From Owenia fusiformis (taxonomy: Eukaryota; Annelida; Polychaeta; Sabellida; Oweniidae): a stretch of DNA of 64,000 nucleotides. The position numbers and the translations under genes were made by a program. The stretch covers positions 15,881,181 through 15,945,180 of the forward strand of contig CAIIXF020000010.1 in the NCBI GenBank assembly GCA_903813345.2, read 5' to 3'. A model generated the notes under the pieces. It was not told where the DNA came from, did no database searches, and was given only the letters and a program-made list of their open reading frames with translations. Shown in pieces: positions 1 through 13,300 of the stretch (positions are counted from its first letter, which is position 1; each line of letters begins with the position of its first letter).

Positions 1-24
1 AAAATGTAGTGTTTTATCATATAC

Positions 25-227
25 TGTATAAGTGGTATTTAATCCGAGTGGATAATTTTCCGAATGGTCAAATTTCATCATTTTCCTAATTTTAATTTTC
101 CTAATTACAAGAAACCTCCCATTGGATAACATTATAAATACAATATTTCCGACATTTAATTTTCCGAACCTGGCAAAAATTAGGAAATAGGCAAATTAAA
201 TGATTAGGCAAAATTACCACTTATACA
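25..227. mobile_element. Short inverted-repeat element (MITE-like), about 200 bp
   Basis: A perfect 13-bp inverted pair bounds the segment: TGTATAAGTGGTA at 25–37 and TACCACTTATACA at 215–227. The interior is AT-rich with repeated short phrases (ttttccgaa, cctaattt) and no ORF. This looks like a small non-autonomous DNA element; its superfamily cannot be assigned because no target-site duplication is evident. Confidence 0.55.
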
Positions 228-380
228 TGTAAACCTATCAAATGAAATACAATAGTGTCATATTTTACTATTTAATTACATCAAATAGGTCCAATATGAC
301 ACAAAATATCAAATATAACTCATGCATGTCATATCACAATAAGGATACTTTTTATAAGTATATCACATGCATTTAAAGAA

Positions 381-501
381 GTTATTCACCAGAAGGGAAT
401 TGATATGGAGAATATCACGAGGATGATATCAATGCGTTCCCTGTGGAAATATTGATATCATCCGAGGTATATTCTTCATATCATCCCGACAGGTGAATAA
501 C
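381..501. repeat. Hairpin element with GTTATTCACC ends
   Basis: The arms GTTATTCACC (381–390) and GGTGAATAAC (492–501) are complementary, and a second pair lies inside (gatgatatcaat at 423 and attgatatcatc at 450). A similar left half recurs at 51,924–51,990, and related gatgatatca text occurs near 1,080–1,120, so this is a dispersed family. A longer inverted pair (ataccatggtc near 509 and gaccatggtat near 1,161) suggests a composite element spanning roughly 381–1,171. Confidence 0.5.
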
Positions 502-552
502 AACCATATACCATGGTCAAGAGCAATATATATCTATCCTCTGTTGACTGTC

Positions 553-905
553 AGGAATATTTAAAGGGGCAAGGAGGACTGTAGAGAGAAAATTCGAGAT
601 TTTTTATTATTCTGAGCTATCAGGTCAATATTTGGCTTAACATCTTCTTTGACATACATATTTTCTTAAAGTGTTATGGATAAACTCTCAATTTCAGCAT
701 TAGGATGTGTAAATTCAGTTCAAAGGTTCTATAAAGGGAGTCCCACTTATGGATTTTTAAGATTCACCACGTTTCAAGAGGAATATCAGCTGAAATAATG
801 TTCATCCAGGGGGGTTCTTTGGAGATAATAAAAATATATTTTAGTCTTGATGAAATATCCAAACTTAAAAATATTTTGTCACTGGTCGACGATCATTGAA
901 GTTGT
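553..905 (+). repeat. Dispersed repeat of about 350 bp (copy 1)
   Basis: This stretch aligns along its length with 15,247–15,600. Both begin tttaaaggggcaa..aggact and share blocks such as gggagtcccacttat and ttttcatccaggggg-type text, ending near actggtcg..gatcattgaa. There is no coding potential. It is an interspersed repeat of unknown class. Confidence 0.6.
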
Positions 906-1836
906 AAGTTCCCGCCCTAAAGTGCATATTGAGAATTTGTGAAACATAATAATTAAAAAATATTGAAAAATGAAAATCATCTGTATCCACAAAAATTTTA
1001 AAAAATGAAAATCTCGAAAATATGGAAGTTTTTTGAAAAGATGTAATTAAAAAAAATAAAAAATTGTTGAATTTAGCCGGGATGATATCAATATCATATC
1101 CCTGATATCATCCCTCTAATCCTGATACCAAGCCTGATATATTATATACCTGATATTGCTCTGACCATGGTATAAAATGTATTTACAAAATACAACAGAC
1201 ATAACATCAACAACTTGGAAATTAAGAGATATTTCATTTTCCGCGGAGGCATGCTCTGACACAAAATCACTCAAAACTAAAATAGAGAATCTGTCTTTCT
1301 CAAACAAACCTAAAAAGCGAGTCAGTTCATCTTTGACAAAATTATTTTATAAATTGGTAGATGTGACATATTATTGATAATATATATGTGGAGAATATCC
1401 ATAAATGACTCAAATAATGGCTAAGACAGAATTAATCCCAATTTTAGAAAAATTTTGAACATTTTTTGATGATTTCACCGAGAGCATGCCTGGACGGAAA
1501 ACGTGATATCTTTAAATCTGGAAGTTGTTGATGCTACACAAGTACAATAATGTTTATACCATTAATAACTCTATCTATACAAAAATATCTAGTGGAGTCC
1601 TTAACTGAGAAATCAAGTTATTCCAAAATTAGTGAGTGCCATTTTTGTGTCACCCTGTATGATAAAAATTAAGATTATAAAATATAATAGTGCTACATTT
1701 AACCACATATCGAATATATTGTACAATATGATCAGAATATAAAATACAATGACATATCTAACCAGATATCGAATGTCTCTAATGCCATATAATATACAGA
1801 TATTTATCTATGTACGTCTCTAATATAATACACATC

Positions 1837-1909
1837 AAAGGACAAGTCTCGGTTTGGAGAACAGTAGAAGACTGATGAACTTCGTTTTCCAAACCGAAAA
1901 TTGTCCTTT
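1837..1909. repeat. Short hairpin
   Basis: Imperfect inverted repeat: aaaggacaa…ggtttgga on the left and tccaaacc…ttgtccttt on the right, with a loop of about 20 nt. It is probably a very small MITE or a fold-back remnant; no function is evident. Confidence 0.45.
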
Positions 1910-2268
1910 AGTAGTACCATATTTTACCATCTTTCAAATGCCCAAACACAATAGAGACAGTTAACCATGTATCGCATGTCTCAAATATACAAAAAATATT
2001 GAATACCATAGATACGAAAGTATCATATTTATCTTTAAATCGAGTGTGTTCACCAGTAATTTTCTTTACGGAATATGTGTCTAGATACACGCTGTGCAAT
2101 AGGGCAATAGTGTCAAAATGCCAACCATAATCTGAATGTTAACCATATTACATGCGAACCATATGATCAAATAAAAGCCATGTGCAGAATACCATCCGAA
2201 TGGGTTATGAGAAAATATAATAGTCTCTTTCTTATTCGTAATATTTCTAATATCAACTCTGCCCAAGG

Positions 2269-2327
2269 CCTTAAATAGATCCTGAAAGCCTTAAATAGAT
2301 TTCGAAAGCCTTGAATAGATCTTGAAG
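2269..2327 (+). repeat. 20-bp tandem repeat, three copies
   Basis: The phrase ccttaaatagat recurs at 2,269, 2,289 and 2,309 with a 20-bp period; the last copy is slightly diverged. It is a minisatellite-like tract in non-coding DNA. Confidence 0.6.
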
Positions 2328-3270
2328 AAGGTATTTGAGAATTCCCAAAGATGTAGTTTACACGGAGTAGTAATTGGTTAAGATAATACGAATTTTTACC
2401 TTATGTTTTCTATTTTTTCAACTCCTCCTGTTATTCCATATGTTTCTCATGACGGTGGTTGTGGTTTAGCATGCTTTTCTCTTCACTAACATTAGGCCGA
2501 GGAGGTCGAAGTAAAAGAATAAACTAATATACCTTTCGTAAGATAATTTGCACAGATACATAATTTTCTATCGTTGCTATGACAAATTATATACGAAATT
2601 TTTGGGTGGGGAGTTTTTTTGGTCGGAATAAAAACATTAAAAAGTGCCGAACTTCAGACATAATTTGAGGAACAGCTTTGATCATGAAATATTTTGAAAG
2701 ATGATTTTTAATGCAGAATAAACACATTTATCAATTAAATTTTATCAATTAAATTGCAGCATTGCCTATCTTGCAAAGTGCCTATTTTCGGAGAAAAGAT
2801 TTGACGTAACAACAAAATGATTCACCTCCTGAATGCATCGAGTACCTGTTCATTGCAAAATGTATTCAAGCGAGTGTTGTTGTCTTTCAAGTCTGCACTT
2901 TGTGCCTGATAAACTTCTAATTCAAGAGAAATGATTAACGTAAGATGTCATAGAAACTTATCATCAGACTGGTACTTGGATAGAAAAGATTGTATTTGAT
3001 AAACTAAGGAATTAAGTTCAGACAGCTCCCTTATTGATCTGTTAGCCCATGCTCTCAGGTGTTCTGTTTTATTTTGACATTTACATTACATCTGTCTGGC
3101 TAACTATAACAAGAATTAAAAATATAAAAATGTAGACGCTAGTTTATTGATAAATGCCTGTTCCATGCGTCAATTTGAGGAACTGTTTTTACGGTTTAGC
3201 CGAATAGGAAACGTGTGGAGTGAAAATGTTTTGATATCCAAATACTTCTAGCTATCATTCACTTGTAATA

Positions 3271-4248
3271 CAGGGTGTCCAAAAAAACAGGACCGTAAGA
3301 AAGTTGAATAACTCGGTCAATTTTGCGTATTTTGCCTTGAAACTTTAGAATTATTTAGTTCATTCAATGTGAATTTTTTCTGAAAGTTTGATGATAATCT
3401 GTTTATTGTGTCAAAAACTAAAGTACTTAAAAAACATGCTCAAAGTGGGCACGAATCCTGTGAACAAAGTTGTTAATGACCCTGACCTATACGCATTAAT
3501 GTGGATGGTAAATATTGGGGTAGTTATTGCACTCTTAAGATTGTTAGGGGCCTGTCAGTATACACATTGGCTTCGAGAAATCCTCAAAGTTAAATATTTG
3601 GGGGATTTAGGTCTGGCGAATGAGCTGCCCATATGGTTTGCATTCTGCAACTGATGAGCTGACCACCAAAGTATTACCTAAACCATTTCAGCATATCATT
3701 TGCAGTGTTGGAGTGGTATTGGCTTGTTGAAACCACTGCTTAATTATCTCCTTAGATGTCCCTTCTGGTTCTTAGTCACCTCCAAAACTTGGTGAGAACT
3801 TATTGGTCCTTGTTCATGGTGATAGCACGTGCCCAGTCACCTTCGAACCAAAAGGGACTGAATATTCCATTTTTCCTCATTGCCACCCAGTGGATTGTGC
3901 ATTGTTCAGAATGCAATGGATGCTGTAACACTTCATCAGGAGGATGTAAGCCCCAGTAGCAATTGTTCTTGGAACAAACTGGTTCATTCAGAAAGACATG
4001 TGTGTAGGAGGCTCATCAACAACTTTGTTCGCCAGATTGAAGTGCACAGAGAGGAGAGGTGCACATTTGGGGCATGTTTTGTAAGGAGCTGTAGTTTTTG
4101 ACTCAATTAGTAGATTATTATCAAACTTTCACAACAAAATTCACATTGAATGAACTAAATAATTCTGAAATTTCAAGGCAAAATATGCAAGATTGACCGA
4201 GTTATTCAACTTTCTTACGGTTACGGTCCTGTTTTTTTGGACACCCTG
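3271..4248 (-). mobile_element. Degenerate Tc1/mariner-type transposon with CAGGGTG ends
   Basis: The ends are long inverted repeats (roughly 120 bp) starting CAGGGTGTCC, flanked by TA on both sides (3,269–3,270 and 4,249–4,250), as expected for IS630/Tc1/mariner insertions. On the minus strand around 3,810–3,905 a fragment reads like the middle of a mariner-type transposase (a conserved FWFE motif followed by GDWARAITMN) and is then broken by a stop. The plus-strand ORFs here are shadows. The element is dead, about 978 bp, and comparable in size and ends with the one at 10,862–11,852. Confidence 0.7.
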
Positions 4249-7200
4249 TATCTATTTACCTTTATGTATAGTATGTTATCCTCAGAGACTTATGCCTAAT
4301 TTTGCCACATTTGCTCTACGGAGAACATACGAGGAGCATCTTTCGCCATACGAATCACCATGGAATCATAGAATGGAGTTATAACTTTTTTCATTCCGAG
4401 TTATAATTTCTACGGCGAATCTACAGCCTGTTTAGAACTGGATAAGCCGTACGGAGACCGTAGAGTTTCTTCGGCTGCCATAGGAAGTTGCCTATTTCAG
4501 GGAGCTAAGGTCGACGTACGGGCGCCGAAGGGCAATGTGACTGAGGTTTAAAGAATGTTACCGTAGATATTCTACGGCGGCCATATGATTGATTAGACCG
4601 TACTGTCGCCGTAGGAAATGTGACTGAGTCAATAGAGACATGAGAGTTGCATTTGTACAGTCATAAAATATAATAATACACTCCTAAGATTTCGAGATTT
4701 TGAAACAACGAAAGATTATCGATACGTTTGTCAATTTTTGTACTCCAAAAGTAAGAAATTCAGTATTTTTCTCTCGGAATTCTTATAAGTTCACTTACAA
4801 ATTTTACAACTCATTTTGCTTTATGAAAATTGTTTTTTTGTTTTTGTATTATCAATCCAAAGTGTTCCTTGCAATATAAAATGGTTAGTCATTACAATGA
4901 TGCGCCCTATAATTGCCGTTTTATGCTAGTTAGATGTTGTAGAATTATTTTAGTTTGTTCTATCGACTAAAATAGACTTATGTTTATAGCTTTAACGTTT
5001 CTAATTTGAACATTTTAGGCTAGATTCGCGGGATATCTATTTAGTCTCATTTTCATTTGGTAAATGATCAATAGGTTAAACAGGGTTTCTATCATTTAGA
5101 GTTGATTTGTAGAATTTTGTCATTGCTTTCTCTCTCTCTTCTTGTGATGTTTTATGAGATTTTTAAATGAATATGAAGTGCTTCAACTACTTATAAGAAG
5201 TGAATTATTAACTTTGAATATCACCCTCACAAAAACTCGGTGAGCACTTTACTAAGAAAAGTTTCTCGATTAACGGTAAAAATTGAGTATTCATTTTTTA
5301 GGATTAGCATTTGAAATTGAAGCATTTATTAACGTAAATGTATCACTTGTACTTTTCTTTTTAATTCATCCTCTATATTTCTCTTTTTATGTTTAGAATA
5401 TTGATGTTTCCGAAATTTATCAGACTACACTACAACCCAAATGATGGGTATTTATAGAGAATATACTTGAGTTTAGGAAGCATGTGTTGTTATTTATATA
5501 TTTACACAGAAGTACGAATGGTCTACTCTGCAGCCATAAGACAAATACAATCCTGAGATTTCAAGGTTTTCAATTCTAACTTTCTCTTGTAGCTATACAC
5601 TTGTCTTCAAAAGTGTAGAAATCTGAATTACCCCACGTGTCGTCTGTTCATGTTTTGTGATTAAAAAAAAATCATCAAATTTGATTCCCAAACCTTTATA
5701 ATCAAAGATCATCATCAAAGTCATAAATTCCCAGTTAAGAGAAAAATAAAATCCAAACTTATCTTGGCTTAAACACTCTTTCGAAAGAAAAACAAGATTT
5801 CCAAATTTTTGGAGGGGGTGTAGCAATTATGGTACTCATTTTCTCGTTTCATCTGACAAATTGGATTGCAATTGATCTCTGGTATCTGTGGGTTTAGGGT
5901 GAATGATAGAACACTCACAGACTCCACGGGATGATGTAAAAGCTCTCTTGAAGTTCTTTGAATCATCCATCATGGTCTCTTGAATAATTATTCTTCGTAC
6001 TTTTCAGAACTTTATTGGAATTGTTATTTAATTTTCTTAATTGGTTATTTTCGTGTATCTATTGCTTATTGGAATATGTCCTAAATTATTTTTCATGGAT
6101 ATGTGACAAATTCAACATTTTTTAGCAAAACTTTGTTCAAAAGCCACTTTAAAAAAAAACAATTTAAAAGAAGTTTCAAATAATGTCTCATCTTAAAAGA
6201 AATGATATACGTAGACTAAAATAATAAGCCAAAGTGATTCAACTTTACACGAGACCTTTAAGTACCAAGATATAACAATCTCCATCCATGCGTTTTATTT
6301 TGGGCCCTTTATTTTTATTTCTGTGCTCTTTTACCATATCTTTACTGGCGAGTATCGCGCTGACATTTAGCTTCACTATAATCATACATTGGCTTAAACT
6401 TCTTAGGGAAATTGCTCAGAATGAGATGCAACCGAATTAACACTATCATATTCAATGATAATTACCTTCGCCTAATTGCATTCTACTTTCTACCTTTTGC
6501 TATAACAGTACCCTCGAGAAAAATTGCATTCTTGCTAAGTCATATCGACATTAACATGTCAGTTCTACTCTTCGGTAGATCTAACCGGGATCTAACCAAC
6601 CCAGTGGGTATAAAGCATGGTGTCTTGCCGAAGTGTGCTTTCAATCCCAGCATACGTGTCGGCAACTCATCAGCCCAACTGGTTGTATGACGTCATGTGA
6701 TCTGTCATGCATATCTGGGTACACTTAAAATTGAGGCAATATTAGAAAATGAGTCAGTCAAACTTAGCAAAATGCCAGAGCATGTGTCTATGATGTTAGA
6801 TGTTACAAGTTGAACAGATGCACGCCAATTCTCGAAATTGTAATTTCCTAGGTAAGACCCTTGAAAATAAATATCCGTTTAAAAGACACTTAGTATATTG
6901 CCCATTCAAAACCTCCCCGAGTGAACAAACCGTTTGTCTTGCTTTTATCGAGATTTGGGGATTTTTAAAATTTTGATAGGCCTTTTGTCATCTACACTTA
7001 TTTGATAAAAAGCCCGATCGTTTGATCATTTCTTGAGGTCCGAATTAACAGACAATTAACATACAGTGGCCTGGCTTTATGCTTATATGTTGTGCATAAA
7101 AATCTAGCTCGTCTTGTTACTATTTAGAAATATTAGTTCTTGTTTTTTTTTTTAATTTTTGGCAATTAGTTATTGACTGACTGGTTTCACAAACTCTTGT

Positions 7201-8261
7201 AATTTAACTTGCTATGATTCACGAAGGCCTTCAGATTGTGTGTTTCCTTTAACAGTTTAAGGTCAATGTTTTCCGAGTCAATGACCATTATCTATTATGC
7301 TATTCACAGCTTAGCGTAAGCGCATGGTGTCGTAGAACCATCACTTATGGTGATATATAATACACATTGTATAATATCATCCATATTATTCCATGAGATT
7401 AGCTTCTCTTTAAGACATTCATAGTCTTCCCAAAGCCATTGTGTATCTATAATTTAAGTTAACATATTCTGGGTCATTTCAGGTAACATGGCAATGAATT
7501 TGTGCTATCAAGGATACAAATTATTTTTTCTTTTTAAACCATTGAAAGTTTTTGTTCAATGGATATGTTAAAATTCTTCAGCAGTTTCAAAGGAGAAATT
7601 CTAAAGACATTATTTTTAGATCCACATTTGAAGCAATTTTCAAAACTTTTGTTAGTCGAACACTGAAAAAACATTAACATTGTAAAATGAGTTATGTTTC
7701 GATGTTCTACTCTCAGCAATAAAAGTTTGAAGCAAAACATAAATTCCAAATCATGTTTCAAACATTTTTTGATTAAAAAGTTCGAACCAACGGATTTGAA
7801 GTAAAATCTATTCAAAATTATATTGGTCAGTCGGAGTTCAATGTGTTTTTAAACATTTTTCGAGTATCTATCAAAATAGAATGTTTTGAAGAAGACCAAT
7901 GATATAAATGGTACCAGAAGCAGGGATTCGTAAATCCCTAGAATGTTTAATATTTTCCACTAACTGCGACTCCATCATTACGCGAGGTCTCTCAGTATTA
8001 ATAGATACTTTTCTGGTTAAGAATAACCGTACTATCTTTATAACAGTGCTATTTTTATATATTTCACAGATAAAGATGGTCTACTTTGGGAGTTTATAAC
8101 ATTTTGCCCATTGTCTGTCATCACTCTACAACAACAGATTCGCCCTCTCGTAATTCTCTAGATGATATGAGAAGCGCCTTTCCCCTATAATTTGCTAATC
8201 CAAGTTGCACGCTGGTTAGAGTCGACGCAATCCACCAACTAGCAGTTGACTTGATTGTTTT
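4249..8261. other. Gene-free stretch
   Basis: AT-rich sequence with only short accidental ORFs (up to about 90 codons), none with a recognisable domain or plausible splice context. I see no RNA gene or clear repeat boundary here. A missing 5' exon of the vWA gene could lie in this stretch, but none could be identified. Confidence 0.4.
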
Positions 8262-8603
8262 TATGTCACCACCAAAAAGTGGTGACAAATTGTGGTGATC
8301 TCCGTTTTTTGTTTTTAGTGGCGGTTGGCGTCTGTAACAAATTCTTATTAGTTCCATTAACTTTAAAATACCGTTTATAATACTGATTTCAATTTTAAAG
8401 TTTTTTAAGTTTCAAAGTTATAAGTTCAAATTTGACTTTAGATTTGACCTTCAATGACCTTCTAATAAGGTCATTGAAGGTCAAATAAGGTCAAAGGGTC
8501 TTTTTTCAACTTGCTTCATATTGACCACTTTTTTCAAAATCATCCTCTCAGAAGTTCAAATCTGACTTTAGATTTCAGATTTGAGCAGCGAGGTGGTGAC
8601 ATT
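8262..8603. mobile_element. Small inverted-repeat element with ATGTCACCACC ends
   Basis: ATGTCACCACC near 8,263 and GGTGGTGACAT near 8,592 form an 11-bp inverted pair. The interior holds repeated aaggtca phrases and a block (cagaagttcaaatctgac..tagatttcagattt) that recurs in each unit of the 605-bp array at 23.2–25.1 kb, so the two repeat families share sequence. Non-autonomous and non-coding. Confidence 0.5.
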
Positions 8604-10090
8604 TTGTCATGTTAATGCCTCGTTTTAATTTAAATTTTAAATCGGCATTAATATTACATTAGCTGATTGCATGTAACTTATATGACTATTTGCCGATCAT
8701 CATATAAAACATTAACGTATAACGTTTCACTCTGGATTTTATCTAATTTCTCGTTTTGCTGGAATTTGGGATTGCATCGGTCTTTCCTTACGTAATGAGG
8801 ACCAGGAATCTAACGACTTTCCAATAGAATATTTAACAAAGGGTAATATTTGATAATATTTAACATGAGGATACTTTGAAATGATGAAGTAGTGAAGTTA
8901 TGATATTCTATTGCCGCTGTTTTCCATTTGGAGATTCTCGTTTTGCAATCTCGTGTCGAAATATCTTAATAACACACACTATTGTAGTCTCAATGATTCA
9001 TTCTTAAATACCAGACAAAATAAATATATAATCTATTTAACTAAATGCCAGTTCAAAAAGAAAAAAGCATGTGCCAAGCGCCAAAAATCCAGGGTGCCAG
9101 CAACTGTAAATTGCCTATCAGCGAGGTATGGGAAGGTGTGATCTAAGACAAATGGATTCGAGCTGCTACTTGAGTGGAAAGGTGCGTTCAGGTTCAAGTT
9201 TACCCACTCCAATTTTAATTTACCTCTTGCGTTAACACCCTGGATGTAGCACCGGGAACTTTAAAACCCCTTGAAACTGTTTTGCAACCAGGGCTATCAA
9301 AAATATAAATCGATCCAGCAATAAATGATGCTCCTTACATTCAGCACGCGGTAATTGAGTTAGTTAAAGTGTCAGCATGTCGCGCTTTTTGATTGCACGA
9401 TTCATTCATTCTGTCCTGTATTAGCATCATAAATATTTGCAAATGCTTACATTTTGTAATGGACAATTATCTTTGCTGCCAGAAACACATAAACAAGTGC
9501 AGAAACTAAAAATACGGAAGCAATTTTAGGAGATGTATATGATATGATAAGTCAATGAGGTAGATGTCTAAACACCAATCTATCAGGTGTACTCTTATAT
9601 TCAATACTAATTCGCGCCAATAGTTGGCCTAATATTGTTTTTTCATAACTGATAAAAGTCTCACATTTCGATCTTGTGTTAGTCGGAAGGACGAAAAAGA
9701 ACGCCAATGCGCATCTAAATAAACCAATTTTACAATATTTTTGCTGCTCAAAGCATCTCATGTTTCGTCCAGCAGATACTTTTCCAGTACGTTATTTTCA
9801 TGATAATGCTTGAATTTGCAAATGATTAAAATGCATTCCCTTTTCAATTTTAATGAATGTGAGCACTTCTGCATCTTAAATGTTTAAAATAACTTTAGTA
9901 TTTTATCAGATATCTGTTAACTAATTTTTCAAATAATAAAATTTGTATCGTAATGGAAACATTGACATGCTTTCTGAAAATATTGCTTCGACTTTACACT
10001 CTCTTTTCTTTTACTGCCACTCAAAACAAAATTCAGTTAATATAAAATAGTATTGGCCAGACCAATGTGCGATCTTGCCAAAAGCCATAT

Positions 10091-10140
10091 AATACAATAC
10101 AATACAATAAAAATACAATACAATACAATACAATACAAAA
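10091..10140 (+). repeat. (AATAC)n microsatellite
   Basis: About ten imperfect copies of the pentanucleotide aatac, interrupted once by aaaa. It lies about 160 bp upstream of the first recognised vWA exon, in its upstream intron or 5' region. Confidence 0.85.
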
Positions 10141-10300
10141 CACTTAGTTTCGGCAATTATCATTCTTGCTATTTGCCAGCAAGCCAGTAATAGTTTGGTG
10201 ACGTTTCTATGTAGGCCTACCGTTTGTGTTTGTGAAACATTGCAGCTTGCAATTCTAGGATTTTTAACCATAATGCACTTTTGTTTCATTCTATTTTCAG

Positions 10301-13300
10301 ACGACAATTCGACGGAGGAGAAGATAGTAAACAACGCTGCTAACAAAGAACAAGATCCCCTTAAGTTGGCTTACTACTGTACCAAAATACGAGATCAGGT
10401 GGGTACTAAATTTACTGAAATAAAGGCTAAAACAATTTAAAGTTTATATTTCCATCTGTGTCGATGACTTAATAGCTATTGATTCCCAATTGATGAGTTT
10501 CTAGATTGAGTATTAAATCGGCCACTAGATGGTAGTAGTGTTTTATGAAGGCTAAACAGTACTGTTTAGAATGTCGCTCAATCGATCGATTTATCATTAT
10601 TTTTATTAGAATGATATAAGACTCCATGTATGTACATACATATATATCATTTTGTACCTTTCCAGACGAAGGTAGTCTTGGAACTCAAAGGAGGTGAGCC
10701 ACCCGAGCCTGATGGGAAGAAGACTCCTTTGCGGATTCAATGTGTCATAGATATCAGTTACAGCATGGAGGAACCTTATGGTAAGTATTCAATAATCGCA
10801 TTACATTTATCTTCAATCACGTTATACCGTATATCGTGGAACCTATTAGTGGGACGATTTACAGGGTGACCGGAAAAAAGGAGACCATTGAAGTAATCAA
10901 TTTCTCCTAAACTAGACAAGTGCCATCAATGAAATTTTGCATACACTGGAACAGTTATATGGAAATTTGTTACTGAAGGTTTCAATACAAGCATTCGACT
11001 GGTTCAGGAGCTATGATCATTTACATAACATGCTCCAAATAGGCACAATTGAGACCAACGCAGAGTTGGATTCATATGGCAAACTACCCTTACATGTTCT
11101 GCCCTCTATGGCATTATTATGGCATTACATATAGCAGTGATTGCCTTCTTTAGGTCAACAATAGTCTGAGGATTGTTTTGGTATAGATTGTCTTTCAAAT
11201 ATCCATACAAAAAGAAATCAGCAGGATTCAAGTCTAGGCTGTAATGGCAATGAAGGGTTATCTGACATGTGGTTCATCATCCTGTTGCCAAAGTGCTGAT
11301 TTACCCAATCTTAAGAGTCACTTTAGGTATTGGGCATAGTGCCATGTTACTAAAACCACTATATGGCACAATTAAATCCCATATGGAAACCAAGGGCTGC
11401 CCAAAACCTCCTTAGGATGATACTGTAACTGAGTGGGACCACTGAGTCAGAAGCCATAGGTCAGATAAGCTTCGTCTCCATACACCTCAAATTTGAATCC
11501 ACCTGATTTCTTTTTGTGGGGCAATTTGAAAGACAATGTGTACCAAAACAATCCTGAGACAATTGCTGACCTAAAGGTGGCAATAAATGCTAAATGTAAT
11601 GCCATAACAAGGTCGGAATATGTAAGGGTATTTGCCAAATGTATCCAGCTCTGCGTTGGTCTCAATTGCGCCTATTTGGAGCATGTTATGTAAATGATCA
11701 TAGCTCCTGAACCAGTTGACTGCTTGTATTGACACTTTCAGGAACAAATTTCCATAGAACTGTCCTGATGTATGCAAAATTTCATTGATGTCATTAGTCT
11801 ATTTTAGGAGATATTGCCTATTTCAATGGTCTCCTTTTTTCCGGTCACCCTGTAGTTTGGACCAGTTTGACTGACATCATTATGCAGGTCCTTAAGTGTG
11901 AAAGGTCCAAGTTAAGTTATCCAGAATATTTGTTCCTCTTTGCATAAGCATGGACCTCTATCATCGGGAATAGATGCATCCTCGAATTCAAAGGTATATA
12001 ACACTTGGTGCAATTGCAACTGTAATCTTGTGAATCAAGATAGGATAGAGGACCATGGCATATTATGCAATCCTACATGTACCATTTCTTCCACTAGACC
12101 ACCATAAAGATTGTTTGGGTACTGATTGAATTCAACTTTAAAATGAAATTACTTTTACACAGGTAACGACGACATATCGAAACTTGACAAAATGAAAATG
12201 TTTTCACAATTATTGGTGGAGTTTCTGTCTGATGATGACATTCTAGGGATTGTAACGTTTGGTACAGATGCCTGGATTACATTGCCTCCAACACATATGA
12301 CCGCCAAGGGAAAGGTAAATGAATTATATTGAAACAATAGTCTTGCTTCTATGGACCCCCTAATCTACTTCTCCAACACATCACACTGGTGTAAAGAAGA
12401 TAATGCGGAGGGGGTCCCCCGGGGGGGGGTCCAGGGTCTTGATGCAAGACTATTGAAATAACTACGTTTATAAATGGTATCGCAACCTCTATACGTCATA
12501 TATGAACATTCTTTGCGTTCGGATCTTATCATATGTAATGAATATTCCGTAATACACTAATGAAATTCGTAATTATCACTTAATAACACGAATACTTATC
12601 AGTGAGAATAGTAGGCTAGGTACATACATGTAGGTACTCAAAACAATCAATTACGATTCCTATGTTTCACTTTTGTTTTGTTTGTTTTGTAGTTGCAAGC
12701 TAAGTTTGCCATAGATAACATCATTAGCAGGGGCACAACGAACCTCAGCGCTGGCTTGCTGGGTGGAATCGAAATGTTTCTGGAGTCCAATGAGTTGCAA
12801 CTGTGAGTTCACTTTAAGCACTTTAGACATTTACTTTAGCGGTTGGTTTTCGAGTTTACTCGGGAGTGGCCCTACGACTTAAGCCTCGAACCACTATAAG
12901 GCGGCCGTAGCTTCACAAAATCGGTTCTACGTCGTATGTTGCATATTTCTCTCGATTTGTGCCTGGAGTGTTACAATGGCCCTTCCAGTTATAAGATGCA
13001 CGTAGTGCTGATTTTGGTACCAGTTGAAAGCTGGGATTCAAATCTTTAGTCATTTCGTCAAAATCCGGGCGTTCACGTCAACCTATGAAATAGGATTTAT
13101 AGGATATATTAAAGGAATTATAAGTGATAGGGCATGTTAAGTTTTGGTTCAAAAAATGTTTCCCTTATATTTAAAAAACAATTTACTTTCTTTTTTGAAA
13201 CATTATCTTGAAATAAGGTCAGAACTGTTGTATTTTTGAGAGAACAGACATTAACATTTTCACCAAATCTTAAATTGGTAAAAATAATGGTAATTGATAT

